Origin: JANNRR01 sp043736155
Lineage (GTDB): Bacteria > Pseudomonadota > Alphaproteobacteria > Rhodobacterales > Rhodobacteraceae
Length of the DNA stretch: 64,000 nt
Assembly: GCA_043736155.1 (NCBI GenBank)
Contig: JAYTDA010000222.1
Span: 1 to 64,000 of the forward strand
Direction: 5' to 3'
The notes under the pieces are model-generated. The model was not told where the DNA came from. It saw only the letters and a list, made by a program, of their open reading frames with translations, and did no database searches. Shown here one piece after another: positions 32,463-40,936 of this stretch. Each line of letters starts with the position of its first letter. Position 1 is the first letter of the stretch. Position numbers and translations under genes: made by a program.

Positions 32463-33313
32463 CCGTGTTTGACCCAACCCGATGCCGCCTTGGCGAAGGG
32501 CCGCTGTGGCACCCGGTGCTGGGGCAATTGTTCTGGTTCGATATTCTGGATAGCCGGCTTTATACCCGCACAGCTGCCGGGCAGCGGCATTGGCAGTTTG
32601 GCGAAATGGTCTCTGCGGCGGGCTGGGTTGATCGGGACACGCTGCTGATCGCCTCCGAATCCGCGCTGTTCCGGTTTGACCTGGCAACCGGCACCCACAC
32701 CGATCTGGTGGCGCTGGAGGCGGGCAACCCGTTGACACGGTCCAACGATGGCCGCGCCGACCCGCAAGGCGGGTTCTGGATCGGCACCATGGCCAAGGAT
32801 GAGGCGGCAGCGGCAGGGGCGATCTATCGTTACTATCGCGGTGAGCTGCGGCGGCTCTATCCCGGGATTTCGATCCCCAATGCGATCTGCTTTACCCCGG
32901 GTGGCAGGCATGCCCATTTCGCCGACACGGTGACGCAGCAGGTGATGAAGGTGGCGCTGGATGGTGATGGCTGGCCGGTGGGGTCGCCGCAGGTCTGGCT
33001 GGATCTGCGCGCCGAGGGCCTGTACCCCGACGGGGCCGTGGTGGATGCCGAGGGGACCTTCTGGCTGGCGCAATGGGGGGCGTTCCGGGTGGCGGCCTAT
33101 GACACCATGGGCCGGTTTGTGTCCGAGGTCAGGTTTGGTGCTGCCCAAACCTCCTGCCCCGCCTTTGGCGGCGACGATCTTGCCACGCTGTTCTGCACCT
33201 CTGCCTCCAAGACCCTGACACCGGCACAACTTGCCGCCCACCCCGACAGCGGCAAGGTGTTTGCCGCAACCCCCGGGGCACGGGGCCAGGCGGAATACCC
33301 GGTGATCCTGTGA
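32459..33313 (+). CDS. SMP-30/gluconolactonase-family sugar lactonase
   Basis: This is a 284-residue six-bladed beta-propeller lactonase. Metal ligands of the family are visible: Glu in RLGEGPLWH, Asn in SIPNAICF and Asp in PDGAVVD, with SNDGRADPQGGFWIG near residue 95. It overlaps dgoA and precedes the mutarotase, so it probably opens galactono- (or arabino-/fucono-) lactone. Exact sugar is inferred from dgoK-dgoA. Confidence 0.87.
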   Translation: MTVFDPTRCRLGEGPLWHPVLGQLFWFDILDSRLYTRTAAGQRHWQFGEMVSAAGWVDRDTLLIASESALFRFDLATGTHTDLVALEAGNPLTRSNDGRADPQGGFWIGTMAKDEAAAAGAIYRYYRGELRRLYPGISIPNAICFTPGGRHAHFADTVTQQVMKVALDGDGWPVGSPQVWLDLRAEGLYPDGAVVDAEGTFWLAQWGAFRVAAYDTMGRFVSEVRFGAAQTSCPAFGGDDLATLFCTSASKTLTPAQLAAHPDSGKVFAATPGARGQAEYPVIL

Positions 33314-33337
33314 CCCTTCCCCACCACGATTGGAAAA

Positions 33338-34345
33338 ATGATGAGCGCTGACATCCGCCCGTTTGGCACCACCAGCGACGGGCATGCCGTCGACATCGTG
33401 CGGCTGCGCCGGGGCCAGCTTTCGGTATCTTTGCTGACGCTGGGGGCGGTGTTGCAGGATGTGCGGTTGGCCGGTGCGCCATGGTCGCTGACGCTGGGGT
33501 CTGCCCAGATCGGTGCCTATGACCATGGACCCATGGGCTATAACGGCGCAATTGTCGGCCCCGTCGCCAACCGGATCGCCGGGGCCAAAGCGGTGCTGGA
33601 TGGGCGGATGCTGCAGTTTGAAGCCAATGAAAAGGGCAAGACCTGTCTGCATGGCGGCAGCACTGGTCTGGCGACCCGGGTCTGGCAGGTGGCGGATGCC
33701 GGGCCTGCGCATCTGACCCTGCGGATCGCGCTGGCCGATGGGGAGGGCGGTTTTCCCGGCAACCGGGTGATTGACGCCGCCTTTGTGCTGGGCGACGCGG
33801 CGGATCTGACGCTGACGCTGTCGGCCACCACCGATGCCCCGACACTGATCAACCTGACCAATCACAGCTATTGGTCGCTGGATGGCAAGGCCGACACGAG
33901 CGGCCACCGGCTGCGGGTGGCAGCGGACCATTATCTGGCGGTGGATGCCGACCTGATCCCGGTTGGCCCGCCGGAACCGGTTACCGGCACCCGGTTTGAC
34001 CTGCGGGCGGGCCGGACCCTTGATCTGACCGAAGGGTTTGACCATAACTGGTGCCTTGCCCCGGCCCGCCGCCCCCTGAGCTTTGCCGCCGAACTGACCG
34101 GGGTTTCCGGGGTGCGGATGGTGCTGGAAACCACCGAACCGGGGTTGCAGATCTATGACGCGGCGCGGATGGCGACAGCCCCGCACCCTGGCCACGCCGG
34201 TCAGCCCTATGGCCCGCATGCCGGGATCGCGCTGGAAACCCAAGGCTGGCCCGATGCGCCGAACCGCCCGGATTTCCCGCCGGTGCGGCTGGAGCCGGGG
34301 CAGGGTCACGCCCAGGTGACGCGCTGGAGCTTTGCGCGGGAATGA
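33338..34345 (+). CDS. galM: Aldose 1-epimerase (galactose mutarotase)
   Basis: This is a 335-residue mutarotase that interconverts sugar anomers so the dehydrogenase gets the right one. Conserved family runs are GPVANRIAGAK, CLHGGSTGLATRVW, LINLTNHSYWSL with a catalytic His, FDHNWCLAP and the Glu in GIALETQGWPDAPN. RBS is weak, and a second ATG follows immediately at 33341. Last gene of the galactose block, followed by a 3' hairpin element. Confidence 0.9.
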   Translation: MMSADIRPFGTTSDGHAVDIVRLRRGQLSVSLLTLGAVLQDVRLAGAPWSLTLGSAQIGAYDHGPMGYNGAIVGPVANRIAGAKAVLDGRMLQFEANEKGKTCLHGGSTGLATRVWQVADAGPAHLTLRIALADGEGGFPGNRVIDAAFVLGDAADLTLTLSATTDAPTLINLTNHSYWSLDGKADTSGHRLRVAADHYLAVDADLIPVGPPEPVTGTRFDLRAGRTLDLTEGFDHNWCLAPARRPLSFAAELTGVSGVRMVLETTEPGLQIYDAARMATAPHPGHAGQPYGPHAGIALETQGWPDAPNRPDFPPVRLEPGQGHAQVTRWSFARE

Positions 34346-34374
34346 CCCCTGATGGCGGGCCCGCAGACAAGGCG

Positions 34375-34434
34375 GGGGGCGTCGCGCCCCCGGACCCCCC
34401 CGGACCAGCCCCGGAGTATTTGCGCGAAAAACAA
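34375..34434 (+). repeat. 3' element: G/C hairpin plus GAGTATTTG motif, copy A
   Basis: A hairpin (GGGGGCG/CGCCCCC, 34375-34391) is followed by a C-rich run and then GAGTATTTGCGC GAAAAACAA at 34414-34434. The same architecture recurs at 61356-61415, and the motif alone at 39037, 55434 (inverted) and 55496. It sits between convergent galM and puuD, so it may act as a transcript end for one or both. Confidence 0.6.
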
Positions 34435-34452
34435 GCCGGATTCAGAACGGCG

Positions 34453-35676
34453 TCAGCCTTTGGTCGCGATGCGATACCAGTGCTGGATCAGAGCGCGGTC
34501 TTCGGCGCTGAGTTCGGTGATGTTGGCAGGCGGCATCGCATGGCTGCGACCGGCCTGCAGATAGATGCGCTGCGCCTGATGCGCGATCTCTGCCGCAGTT
34601 TCCAGACGCACACCTTTGGGGGGCCAATGGATGCCCTGCCAGACCGGTTCTGCCGCGTGGCACATCGAACAGCGCCCCACCACGATCTCCTTCACCGCGT
34701 CAAACCCCGGCGCATTGGCAAACCGGGCATCGGCGGCGCTGAGGGTTTCATCGTCATTGTCGCGCACCATCGGTGCCGTCGACAGCCAGGCGACAATCAG
34801 AAACAGCACCAGCGTCACCCCCCAGGTCCAGTGCGGATTGCCGCGCCGGGCATGGCGGCTGTTGAACCAGTGGCGGATCGTGACCCCCATCAAAAACACC
34901 AGTGACGCAATCACCCAGTTCCATTCGGTCGCAAACACCAGTGGGTAATGGTTGCTGAGCATCAAAAACAGCACCGGCAGCGTCAGGTAATTGTTGTGGG
35001 TGGAGCGTTGCTTGGCGATCTTGCCATATTTCGCATCGGGTTTGCGCCCGGCGATCAGGTCTGCCACCACGATCCGCTGATTGGGAATGATGGTCAGAAA
35101 CACATTGGCTGACATCATGGTGGCGGTAAAGGCCCCCAGATGCAGCAGGGCGGCGCGGCCGGTAAAGACCAGGGTGTAGAAATACGCCATGCCGACCAGC
35201 ACCGCATACAGCCCCAGCATCAGCCGCAGCGGGTCGTCGCCAAACCGGCTTTTGCAAATGGCGTCATAGGCGAACCAGCCGAGAACCAGCGATCCTGCCG
35301 AGATCGCCACCGCCTGCCACACCGCCAGATCAGCCACCGCCGGGTCGATCAGATAGAAGTCGGCACCCAGATAGTAGACCACGAACAGCAGGGCAAACCC
35401 CGACATCCAGGTGGCATAGCTTTCCCATTTGAACCAGGTCAGATGTTCCGGCATCCCCGGTGGCGCCACCAGATACTTCTGGATGTGGTAAAACCCGCCG
35501 CCATGCACCTGCCATTCCTCGCCATCGGCACCCGATGCCAGATTGCGGTCACGGTGCAGGCCAAGGTCGAGGGCGATGAAATAGAACGATGACCCGATCC
35601 AGGCGACAGCGGTGGTGACATGCAGCCAGCGCAGCGCCAGTTCGACCCATGCCATCAGCACTGCATAGTCGTACAT
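34453..35676 (-). CDS. puuD: Urate hydroxylase PuuD (membrane oxidase with cytochrome c domain)
   Basis: This is a 407-residue protein. The first ~300 residues form about eight membrane helices with conserved His (LRWLHVTTAVAWIGSSFYF, TWFKWES). The C-terminus is a cytochrome c domain with haem motif CSMCH near residue 330 and the axial Met probably in HAMPPAN. PuuD oxidises urate to 5-hydroxyisourate without making hydrogen peroxide, passing electrons to a c-type chain. The ATG at 35676 gives MYDYAVLMAW. It lies 7 bases after uraH. Confidence 0.9.
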   Translation of the reverse strand: MYDYAVLMAWVELALRWLHVTTAVAWIGSSFYFIALDLGLHRDRNLASGADGEEWQVHGGGFYHIQKYLVAPPGMPEHLTWFKWESYATWMSGFALLFVVYYLGADFYLIDPAVADLAVWQAVAISAGSLVLGWFAYDAICKSRFGDDPLRLMLGLYAVLVGMAYFYTLVFTGRAALLHLGAFTATMMSANVFLTIIPNQRIVVADLIAGRKPDAKYGKIAKQRSTHNNYLTLPVLFLMLSNHYPLVFATEWNWVIASLVFLMGVTIRHWFNSRHARRGNPHWTWGVTLVLFLIVAWLSTAPMVRDNDDETLSAADARFANAPGFDAVKEIVVGRCSMCHAAEPVWQGIHWPPKGVRLETAAEIAHQAQRIYLQAGRSHAMPPANITELSAEDRALIQHWYRIATKG

Positions 35677-35683
35677 TGCCGCC

Positions 35684-36040
35684 TCAACTCCCCCGATAGG
35701 TCGAATAGCCGAACGGCGACAGCAGCAACGGCACATGGTAATGCGCGGCCTCATCGGAGATGCCGAAACGGATCGGCACCTCCTCCAGAAACAGCACGCC
35801 TTCGCCGGCCTGCCCGGTGGCGCGCAGATAGGTGCCTGCGCTGAAGATCAGCTCATAGGTGCCGACGGTGAAGGTCTTGCCTTCCAGCAAAGGCGCATCG
35901 GTGCGGCCCGCTACATTGGTGACGCCTTCGCCGATCTTGCGGTGGCTGTTGCCGCTGACCCGGTACAAGAGCCACGGCACACCGGCGGCAGGCATCCCGC
36001 GCGCGGTATCGAGCACATGGGTCGTCAGCTTTCCCGCCAT
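35684..36040 (-). CDS. uraH: 5-hydroxyisourate hydrolase
   Basis: This is a 118-residue transthyretin-like enzyme that opens 5-hydroxyisourate to OHCU. The family signatures are LTTHVLDTARGMPA at the start, HYHVPLLLSPFGYSTYRGS at the end with the diagnostic YRGS tetrapeptide, and His/Arg residues of the active site. No signal peptide, so cytosolic. The start is ATG 36040. It faces the allantoinase gene divergently over 112 bases. Confidence 0.95.
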   Translation of the reverse strand: MAGKLTTHVLDTARGMPAAGVPWLLYRVSGNSHRKIGEGVTNVAGRTDAPLLEGKTFTVGTYELIFSAGTYLRATGQAGEGVLFLEEVPIRFGISDEAAHYHVPLLLSPFGYSTYRGS

Positions 36041-36152
36041 GGTGGCTCCTTTCGGCAATCGACTGCAACCCCAGCAAAAGCCCTTTTCGCTTGGCCGCGA
36101 AAGTGCTTCCCTGTGAGCAACAGCAAAGCCTGTGCGCGACCGGAGGGCAAGA

Positions 36153-37568
36153 GTGAACCGTTATCCCCGCAATATGACAGGCTATGGCGCGAACCCGCCG
36201 GATGCCCGGTGGCCGGGGGCTGCGAAAATCGCGGTGCAGATCGTGCTGAACTATGAAGAAGGCGGTGAAAACTGCATTTTGCACGGCGATGCGGCGTCTG
36301 AGGCGTTCCTGTCAGAGATTGTCGGCGCTGCCGCCTGGCCCGGGATGCGGCATTGGAACATGGAATCGATCTATGACTATGGGGCGCGGGCCGGGTTCTG
36401 GCGGCTCTACCGGCTGTTCACCGGGATGGGGATTCCGGTCACGGTTTTCGGCGTCGCCACCGCACTGGCGCGCAACCCCGAGCAGACGGCGGCGATGACC
36501 CTCGCCGGGTGGGAACTGGCGTCGCACGGACTGAAATGGGTGGAGCACAAGGATATGCCCGAGGCGGAGGAGCGGGCGGCGATTGCCGGGGCGATCCGGC
36601 TGCATGCGGAGGTGACCGGCAGCCGACCACGCGGTTGGTACACCGGGCGCTGTTCGGCCAACACGGTGCGGCTGGTGGCAGAGGCGGGTGGGTTCGACTG
36701 GATATCCGATGCCTATGACGATGACCTGCCCTATTGGCTGCAGGTCGGCGACCGCGATCAGCTGATCGTGCCCTATACGCTGGATGCCAACGACATGCGC
36801 TTTGCCACACCCCAGGGGTTCAACACCGGCGACCATTTTTTCAGCTATCTGAAAGATGCGTTTGACGCGCTTTATGCCGAAGGCGTGGCGGGAAAGGCCA
36901 GGATGTTGTCGGTGGGCCTGCATTGCCGCCTGATCGGGCGGCCGGGGCGGGTCATCGGGTTGCAGCGGTTTCTGGATTATGCCGCCGGACACCCCGGCAC
37001 CTGGTTTGCCACCCGGGGTGAGATTGCGGCGCATTGGGCGGCTGTGCATCCACCGACGCGCCAGCCGCAGCCACACCTGATGGACCGCGAGGCCTTTGTC
37101 GCGGCCTATGGCGGGATTTTCGAACATTCACTCTGGATCGCCGAACGGGCGTTCGGGTTGGAACTGGGGCCCGCGCATGACAGCGCGCTGGGGCTGCACA
37201 ATGCCTTGGCGCGGGTGTTTCGCTCGGCGCGTGACGATGAACGGATTGGCGTATTGCGCGCCCACCCCGATCTGGCGGGCAAGCTGGCGGCGGCGCAGCG
37301 ATTGACGGCGGACAGCACGGCGGAACAGGCATCGGCCGGGCTGGATGCGCTGAGCGATGCCGAACGCGCCGCGTTCACGGCGTTGAATGACGCCTACGGG
37401 GAAAAATTCGGCTTTCCCTTCATCATCGCGGTGCGCGACCATGACAAGGCGTCAATCCTTGGCGCTTTCACTGCGCGGCTTGGCAATGACCGCGTCACCG
37501 AAATCGCCGAGGCCTGCCGACAGGTCGAACGGATTGCGCTGCACCGGCTGAAAGCGCTGCTGCCTTGA
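36153..37568 (+). CDS. puuE-uraD: Bifunctional allantoinase PuuE / OHCU decarboxylase UraD fusion
   Basis: This is a 471-residue two-domain protein. Residues 1 to about 315 are a polysaccharide-deacetylase-fold cofactor-independent allantoinase (PuuE), with SHGLKWVEHKDM and RSPRG-like GWYTGRCSANT. From about 316 it is UraD, with RAHPDLAGKL and GEKFGFPFIIAVRD. It thus both decarboxylates OHCU to S-allantoin and opens allantoin to allantoate. The start is GTG at 36153, well placed after CGGAGGGC. It opens the rightward arm of a divergent purine operon. Confidence 0.92.
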   Translation: MNRYPRNMTGYGANPPDARWPGAAKIAVQIVLNYEEGGENCILHGDAASEAFLSEIVGAAAWPGMRHWNMESIYDYGARAGFWRLYRLFTGMGIPVTVFGVATALARNPEQTAAMTLAGWELASHGLKWVEHKDMPEAEERAAIAGAIRLHAEVTGSRPRGWYTGRCSANTVRLVAEAGGFDWISDAYDDDLPYWLQVGDRDQLIVPYTLDANDMRFATPQGFNTGDHFFSYLKDAFDALYAEGVAGKARMLSVGLHCRLIGRPGRVIGLQRFLDYAAGHPGTWFATRGEIAAHWAAVHPPTRQPQPHLMDREAFVAAYGGIFEHSLWIAERAFGLELGPAHDSALGLHNALARVFRSARDDERIGVLRAHPDLAGKLAAAQRLTADSTAEQASAGLDALSDAERAAFTALNDAYGEKFGFPFIIAVRDHDKASILGAFTARLGNDRVTEIAEACRQVERIALHRLKALLP

Positions 37569-37584
37569 AAGGATGGATCACGAC

Positions 37585-38430
37585 ATGAGCCTCTATCATT
37601 CCCCGCCCGGTGGCTTGCCGCCGCAAACTGCGATCCACACCGGCCGCGCGGTGTTTACCGAAGCCTATGCCGTGATCCCTGGCGGGGTGATGCGCGACAT
37701 TGTCACCAGCCTGTTGCCGGGGTGGGATGCGACCCGGGCCTGGATCATTGCCCGGCCCATGACCGGCTTTTCCGAAACCTTTGCCCATTATGTGATGGAG
37801 GTCGGCCCGGGTGGCGGATCGGAGTTTCCCGAACCCGACTCGGGTGCCGAAGCGGTGATTTTCGTGGTCGAAGGCCATGTGACGCTGACCTATCATGACA
37901 GCCAGCACCGGCTGGAGGCCGGCGGCTATGCCTATCTGCCCGCCCATCTGAAATGGCGGCTGAAAAATCCCGGCGGCGGGGTGGCCAGATTCCACTGGAT
38001 CCGAAAGCTGTATGAACCGGTGCCGGGGGTGCCTGCGCCGCAGGCCTTTGTCACCAGCGATCAGGCGGTGAAGCCCATTGCCATGCCCGAAACCAAGGGG
38101 GTCTGGGCCACCACCCGCTTTGCCGACCCGTCGGACCTGAGCCATGACATGCATGTGAATATCGTGACATTTCAACCGGGTGGCACCATTCCGTTTGAAG
38201 AGACGCATGTGATGGAACATGGGCTGTATGTGTTGCAGGGCAAGGCGGTGTACCGGCTGAACCGCGATTGGGTTGAGGTCGAGGCCGGCGACTACCTGTG
38301 GCTGCGCGCCTTTTGCCCGCAGGCCTGCTATGCCGGTGGCCCCGGCCCGTTCCGTTATCTGCTGTACAAGGATGTGAACCGCCACCCGAAACTGCGCGGC
38401 CCCGGCGGGTTTGGCGCAGTGGCAGGGTGA
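37585..38430 (+). CDS. allE: (S)-ureidoglycine aminohydrolase
   Basis: This is a 281-residue double-cupin enzyme that removes ammonia from S-ureidoglycine. Cupin 1 spans about 60-140. Cupin 2 carries metal ligands in FEETHVMEHGLYVLQGK (Glu, His, His) and YLWLRAFCPQACYAGG. The ATG at 37585 (MSLYHSPPGGLPPQ) is chosen because GGATGGA is positioned before it; an in-frame ATG at 37573 is possible. It follows the puuE-uraD gene in the same operon. Confidence 0.88.
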   Translation: MSLYHSPPGGLPPQTAIHTGRAVFTEAYAVIPGGVMRDIVTSLLPGWDATRAWIIARPMTGFSETFAHYVMEVGPGGGSEFPEPDSGAEAVIFVVEGHVTLTYHDSQHRLEAGGYAYLPAHLKWRLKNPGGGVARFHWIRKLYEPVPGVPAPQAFVTSDQAVKPIAMPETKGVWATTRFADPSDLSHDMHVNIVTFQPGGTIPFEETHVMEHGLYVLQGKAVYRLNRDWVEVEAGDYLWLRAFCPQACYAGGPGPFRYLLYKDVNRHPKLRGPGGFGAVAG

Positions 38431-38437
38431 TTGAGCG

Positions 38438-38923
38438 ATGCTGGTGCAACGGATCACGGCGGAACCCCTGACGCCGGACGGGTTTGCGCCGTTTGGCGAT
38501 GTGCTGGATTGCTCCGGCGCGCCCGACCGAATGATCAATGACGGGATGTGTGGGCGATACCACGACCGGGCGCGGCTGGAGTTTCAGGGTGGCCGCGCCG
38601 GGATCAGCCTGTTTGACGCGGTGCCGCGCGCCCTGCCCCATGGCTTTGATCTGGTAGAGCGGCACCCGCTGGGGTCACAGGCGTTTCTGCCGCTGAGTGC
38701 CGCGCCGTTTCTGGTGGTGGTCGCCCCGGATCAGGCTGGTACCCCCGGTCAGCCCCTGGCATTCGTGACCGCCCCGCATCAGGGCATCAACCTGCACCGC
38801 GGCATCTGGCACGGGGTGCTGACACCGCTGGCATCGCCGGGGCTGTTTGCCGTGGTGGACCGGATTGGCGAGGGCGGTAATCTGGAAGAATACCGCTATG
38901 CCCGCGGCTTTGTGGTGGTGTGA
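38438..38923 (+). CDS. allA: Ureidoglycolate lyase
   Basis: This is a 161-residue AllA that splits ureidoglycolate into glyoxylate and urea. Conserved elements include APFGDVLDC, VERHPLGSQAFLPL, GINLHRGIWHGVL and FAVVDR with the active-site His, Gln and Glu residues. It starts 7 bases after allE and ends the purine arm. The allantoate amidohydrolase (AllC) that should act between PuuE and AllE is not in the window. Confidence 0.93.
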   Translation: MLVQRITAEPLTPDGFAPFGDVLDCSGAPDRMINDGMCGRYHDRARLEFQGGRAGISLFDAVPRALPHGFDLVERHPLGSQAFLPLSAAPFLVVVAPDQAGTPGQPLAFVTAPHQGINLHRGIWHGVLTPLASPGLFAVVDRIGEGGNLEEYRYARGFVVV

Positions 38924-38952
38924 CGCTGGCGCTGTGCTGCGCCGGAGCGGAC

Positions 38953-38971
38953 GAATTTTCTGCGAAAATTC
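38953..38971. terminator. Palindrome between convergent allA and methyltransferase
   Basis: GAATTTTC and GAAAATTC flank a three-base loop 29 bases after the allA stop, followed by a G-run. Read rightward it could serve as a weak rho-independent terminator for the purine operon. Confidence 0.45.
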
Positions 38972-39036
38972 AAGGGGGGGGGCGGCGCAGAAAACCTGTT
39001 TTCCATCACGGGTCAGCGCTTGCCGCAGCCGCCAAT

Positions 39037-39058
39037 GAGTATTTGAGCGAAAAACAAA
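39037..39058 (+). repeat. GAGTATTTG element, copy B
   Basis: GAGTATTTGAGC GAAAAACAA matches the copy at 34414-34434 at 20 of 21 bases. It ends 12 bases before the methyltransferase stop (39070, minus strand) between convergent genes. Here the preceding hairpin is not clear. Confidence 0.55.
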
Positions 39059-39069
39059 CTGGCAGCGGG

Positions 39070-39702
39070 TCAGAGTTTGTAGATCATGAATTGCGCCCCG
39101 ACCTTTTCGAACCGCACCTTGGCACCCCAGAATTTCAGGCAGGCAAACACCGCTTCGCGCACATGCTGGCGGCCGTTCTTTTTCCAGAACAGGTCGTCGC
39201 CGACGATGACACCGCCCAGTTTCACCTTGTCATAGGCGATCTGAATATCGCGCAGCACGAAATCGAACAGGTGGTTGCCGTCGATGTAGACCCAGTCGAA
39301 ATGGCCATCGGGAAAGGTGGACAGCACTGGTTCCGACAGGCCCTTGATGATCCGCACCTGTGGCAAGGCACCATAAAGATCGACGATGCTTTGATACATG
39401 TCTTTCATGAATTGCGCATCAGCATGTTTGTCGTTGGAGCGATCCTCATCCGGCTGGGCCGAGATCATGTCCCACGGGTCGATCAGGACCAATTCCCTTG
39501 GTTCCGTCACTTCCAGAATCTGGATCGAAAACTGCCCGGTCCAGACCCCGATTTCGGCGCAAATCCCGCCTTTGGGCAGTTTGGCCAGCATCTTCTGCCG
39601 GGTCTGAAAGCGGCGCGAAGAGGTATCGGGGGATGCGGACATCCCTTCATCTCTTTCTGCGTCCTCGGCAGAAACGTCGATGGCCTGAGCTTGAGCCTGC
39701 AT
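39070..39702 (-). CDS. Class I SAM-dependent methyltransferase (Methyltransf_24-like)
   Basis: This is a 210-residue methyltransferase. The SAM motif is ICAEIGVWTGQFSIQIL near residue 48, followed by VLIDPWD and the Asp in FDWVYIDGNHLFDFV, then GGVIVGDD. This is the Methyltransf_24 pattern found in glycan or secondary-metabolite gene sets. The first 30 residues are variable. Substrate unknown; the gene stands alone between convergent allA and a divergent-free gap to the DMT transporter. Confidence 0.8.
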   Translation of the reverse strand: MQAQAQAIDVSAEDAERDEGMSASPDTSSRRFQTRQKMLAKLPKGGICAEIGVWTGQFSIQILEVTEPRELVLIDPWDMISAQPDEDRSNDKHADAQFMKDMYQSIVDLYGALPQVRIIKGLSEPVLSTFPDGHFDWVYIDGNHLFDFVLRDIQIAYDKVKLGGVIVGDDLFWKKNGRQHVREAVFACLKFWGAKVRFEKVGAQFMIYKL

Positions 39703-39863
39703 GTGGCACCTTTCATCCGGTCACTGCGCTGTGGCAGCTTATGGCGGGAACCTTAATCCCTGGCCAAGGCCAGGTAAATATTGTGGCAACACTTCGTCAC
39801 CGGGCTGTGGATTGTTTGCAATTGAGAAACAGCAATTGCCGCTGATCTGGCTACCGGCCGGGG

Positions 39864-40781
39864 TCAGGTGGCCGGGGTCAGGGCAGCCCCTTTGCCCGAT
39901 TGCGCCAACAGCACACCGGCCCCCACCACAACTGCCGCCGCGGCCTGCCAGCCGCTCCAGGGGTGACCCAGCAGCACCATGAACAGCATCACATAGAACG
40001 GCGCTGCATTGATGTGCATCGCGGCGATGCCGATGCCCAGCCGGCCCACCCCCACGATCCACAGCAACTGGCTGAGTGCCATCGAGCCGATGCCATAGAC
40101 CAGCAAGGCACCGATCTGGGGCCAGCCAATCGCCGCCCATGCAATGCCGGGCCCGCCCCCTGCAACGGCCAGCACCAGGCTGAGCAGGATGGTTCCAAGC
40201 GCGGCACCGGCAAGGGTGACGGTGGTGCGCCCCAGCGGCGACTGTGCGGGGAAGCCCAAGACGGTGGCGCGCGACCCCCAGCTGAAAGTGATGATCGACG
40301 CCAGCGCCAGCAAGGCTCCCAGCCCCAGACCAACCCCTCCGAGCCGCGCCATATAGGCGGCAACGCCACCGGCGACCGACAGCAGCAACCCCGCCACCAG
40401 CCGCCCGGTCAGGCTGCGGCCATCCAGCACGCATTCCATCGCAATGCCGACCACCGGCATCGCGGCTGTCATCACCGCAACCGTGACCGCATCGGATTGC
40501 GCTTGGGCAAACACCAGCATCGCCGCGCCAAAGCCGAACCCGGTGGCCCCGATCCAGATGCCCCGGCCCCAGTTGGCGGCGGCAAGCGCGGCCGGCCCCT
40601 CCCACAGCAACCACAGTGGCAGCATGAACAGGAACCCCACTGTCATCCGCATTGCGGTCAGCGGCACCGGCGGGATCAGCGGCACCAGCAGGTCCACCGC
40701 CGGAAAGGCGGTGGCCCAGACCAGCATCGAGGCCATGCACAGAAGGTTGGAGCCAAGGCGGCTGGGAGCGGGGCGGGTCAT
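39864..40781 (-). CDS. DMT-superfamily (EamA) exporter
   Basis: This is a 305-residue membrane protein with ten predicted helices in two EamA repeats (about 5-140 and 150-290). The start MTRPAPSRLGSN is taken at ATG 40781, the first codon before hydrophobic segments. The family exports amino acids, metabolites or drugs. No neighbour defines the substrate. Confidence 0.85.
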   Translation of the reverse strand: MTRPAPSRLGSNLLCMASMLVWATAFPAVDLLVPLIPPVPLTAMRMTVGFLFMLPLWLLWEGPAALAAANWGRGIWIGATGFGFGAAMLVFAQAQSDAVTVAVMTAAMPVVGIAMECVLDGRSLTGRLVAGLLLSVAGGVAAYMARLGGVGLGLGALLALASIITFSWGSRATVLGFPAQSPLGRTTVTLAGAALGTILLSLVLAVAGGGPGIAWAAIGWPQIGALLVYGIGSMALSQLLWIVGVGRLGIGIAAMHINAAPFYVMLFMVLLGHPWSGWQAAAAVVVGAGVLLAQSGKGAALTPAT

Positions 40782-40890
40782 TGCTGTTTCCTGAGCGCGG
40801 AGGGGCTGATGGTCGGGTGCAGAAAGCACCAGACGCCATGTCCCCTTGGTACCCCGTGCCGCCCCAAGGCACAGGGCAGGGGGCGACACC

Positions 40891-40934
40891 GGCAGGATTA
40901 TCTGCGGCAGGATTATCTGCGGCAGGATTCTTGC
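40891..40934 (-). repeat. Tandem 15-bp repeat
   Basis: GGCAGGATTATCTGC occurs twice exactly (40891-40905 and 40906-40920) and once in shortened form (40921-40934). It abuts the stop of the PotC-like permease. It resembles other short tandem duplications at gene ends in this window. No function evident. Confidence 0.7.
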
Positions 40935-40936
40935 AA

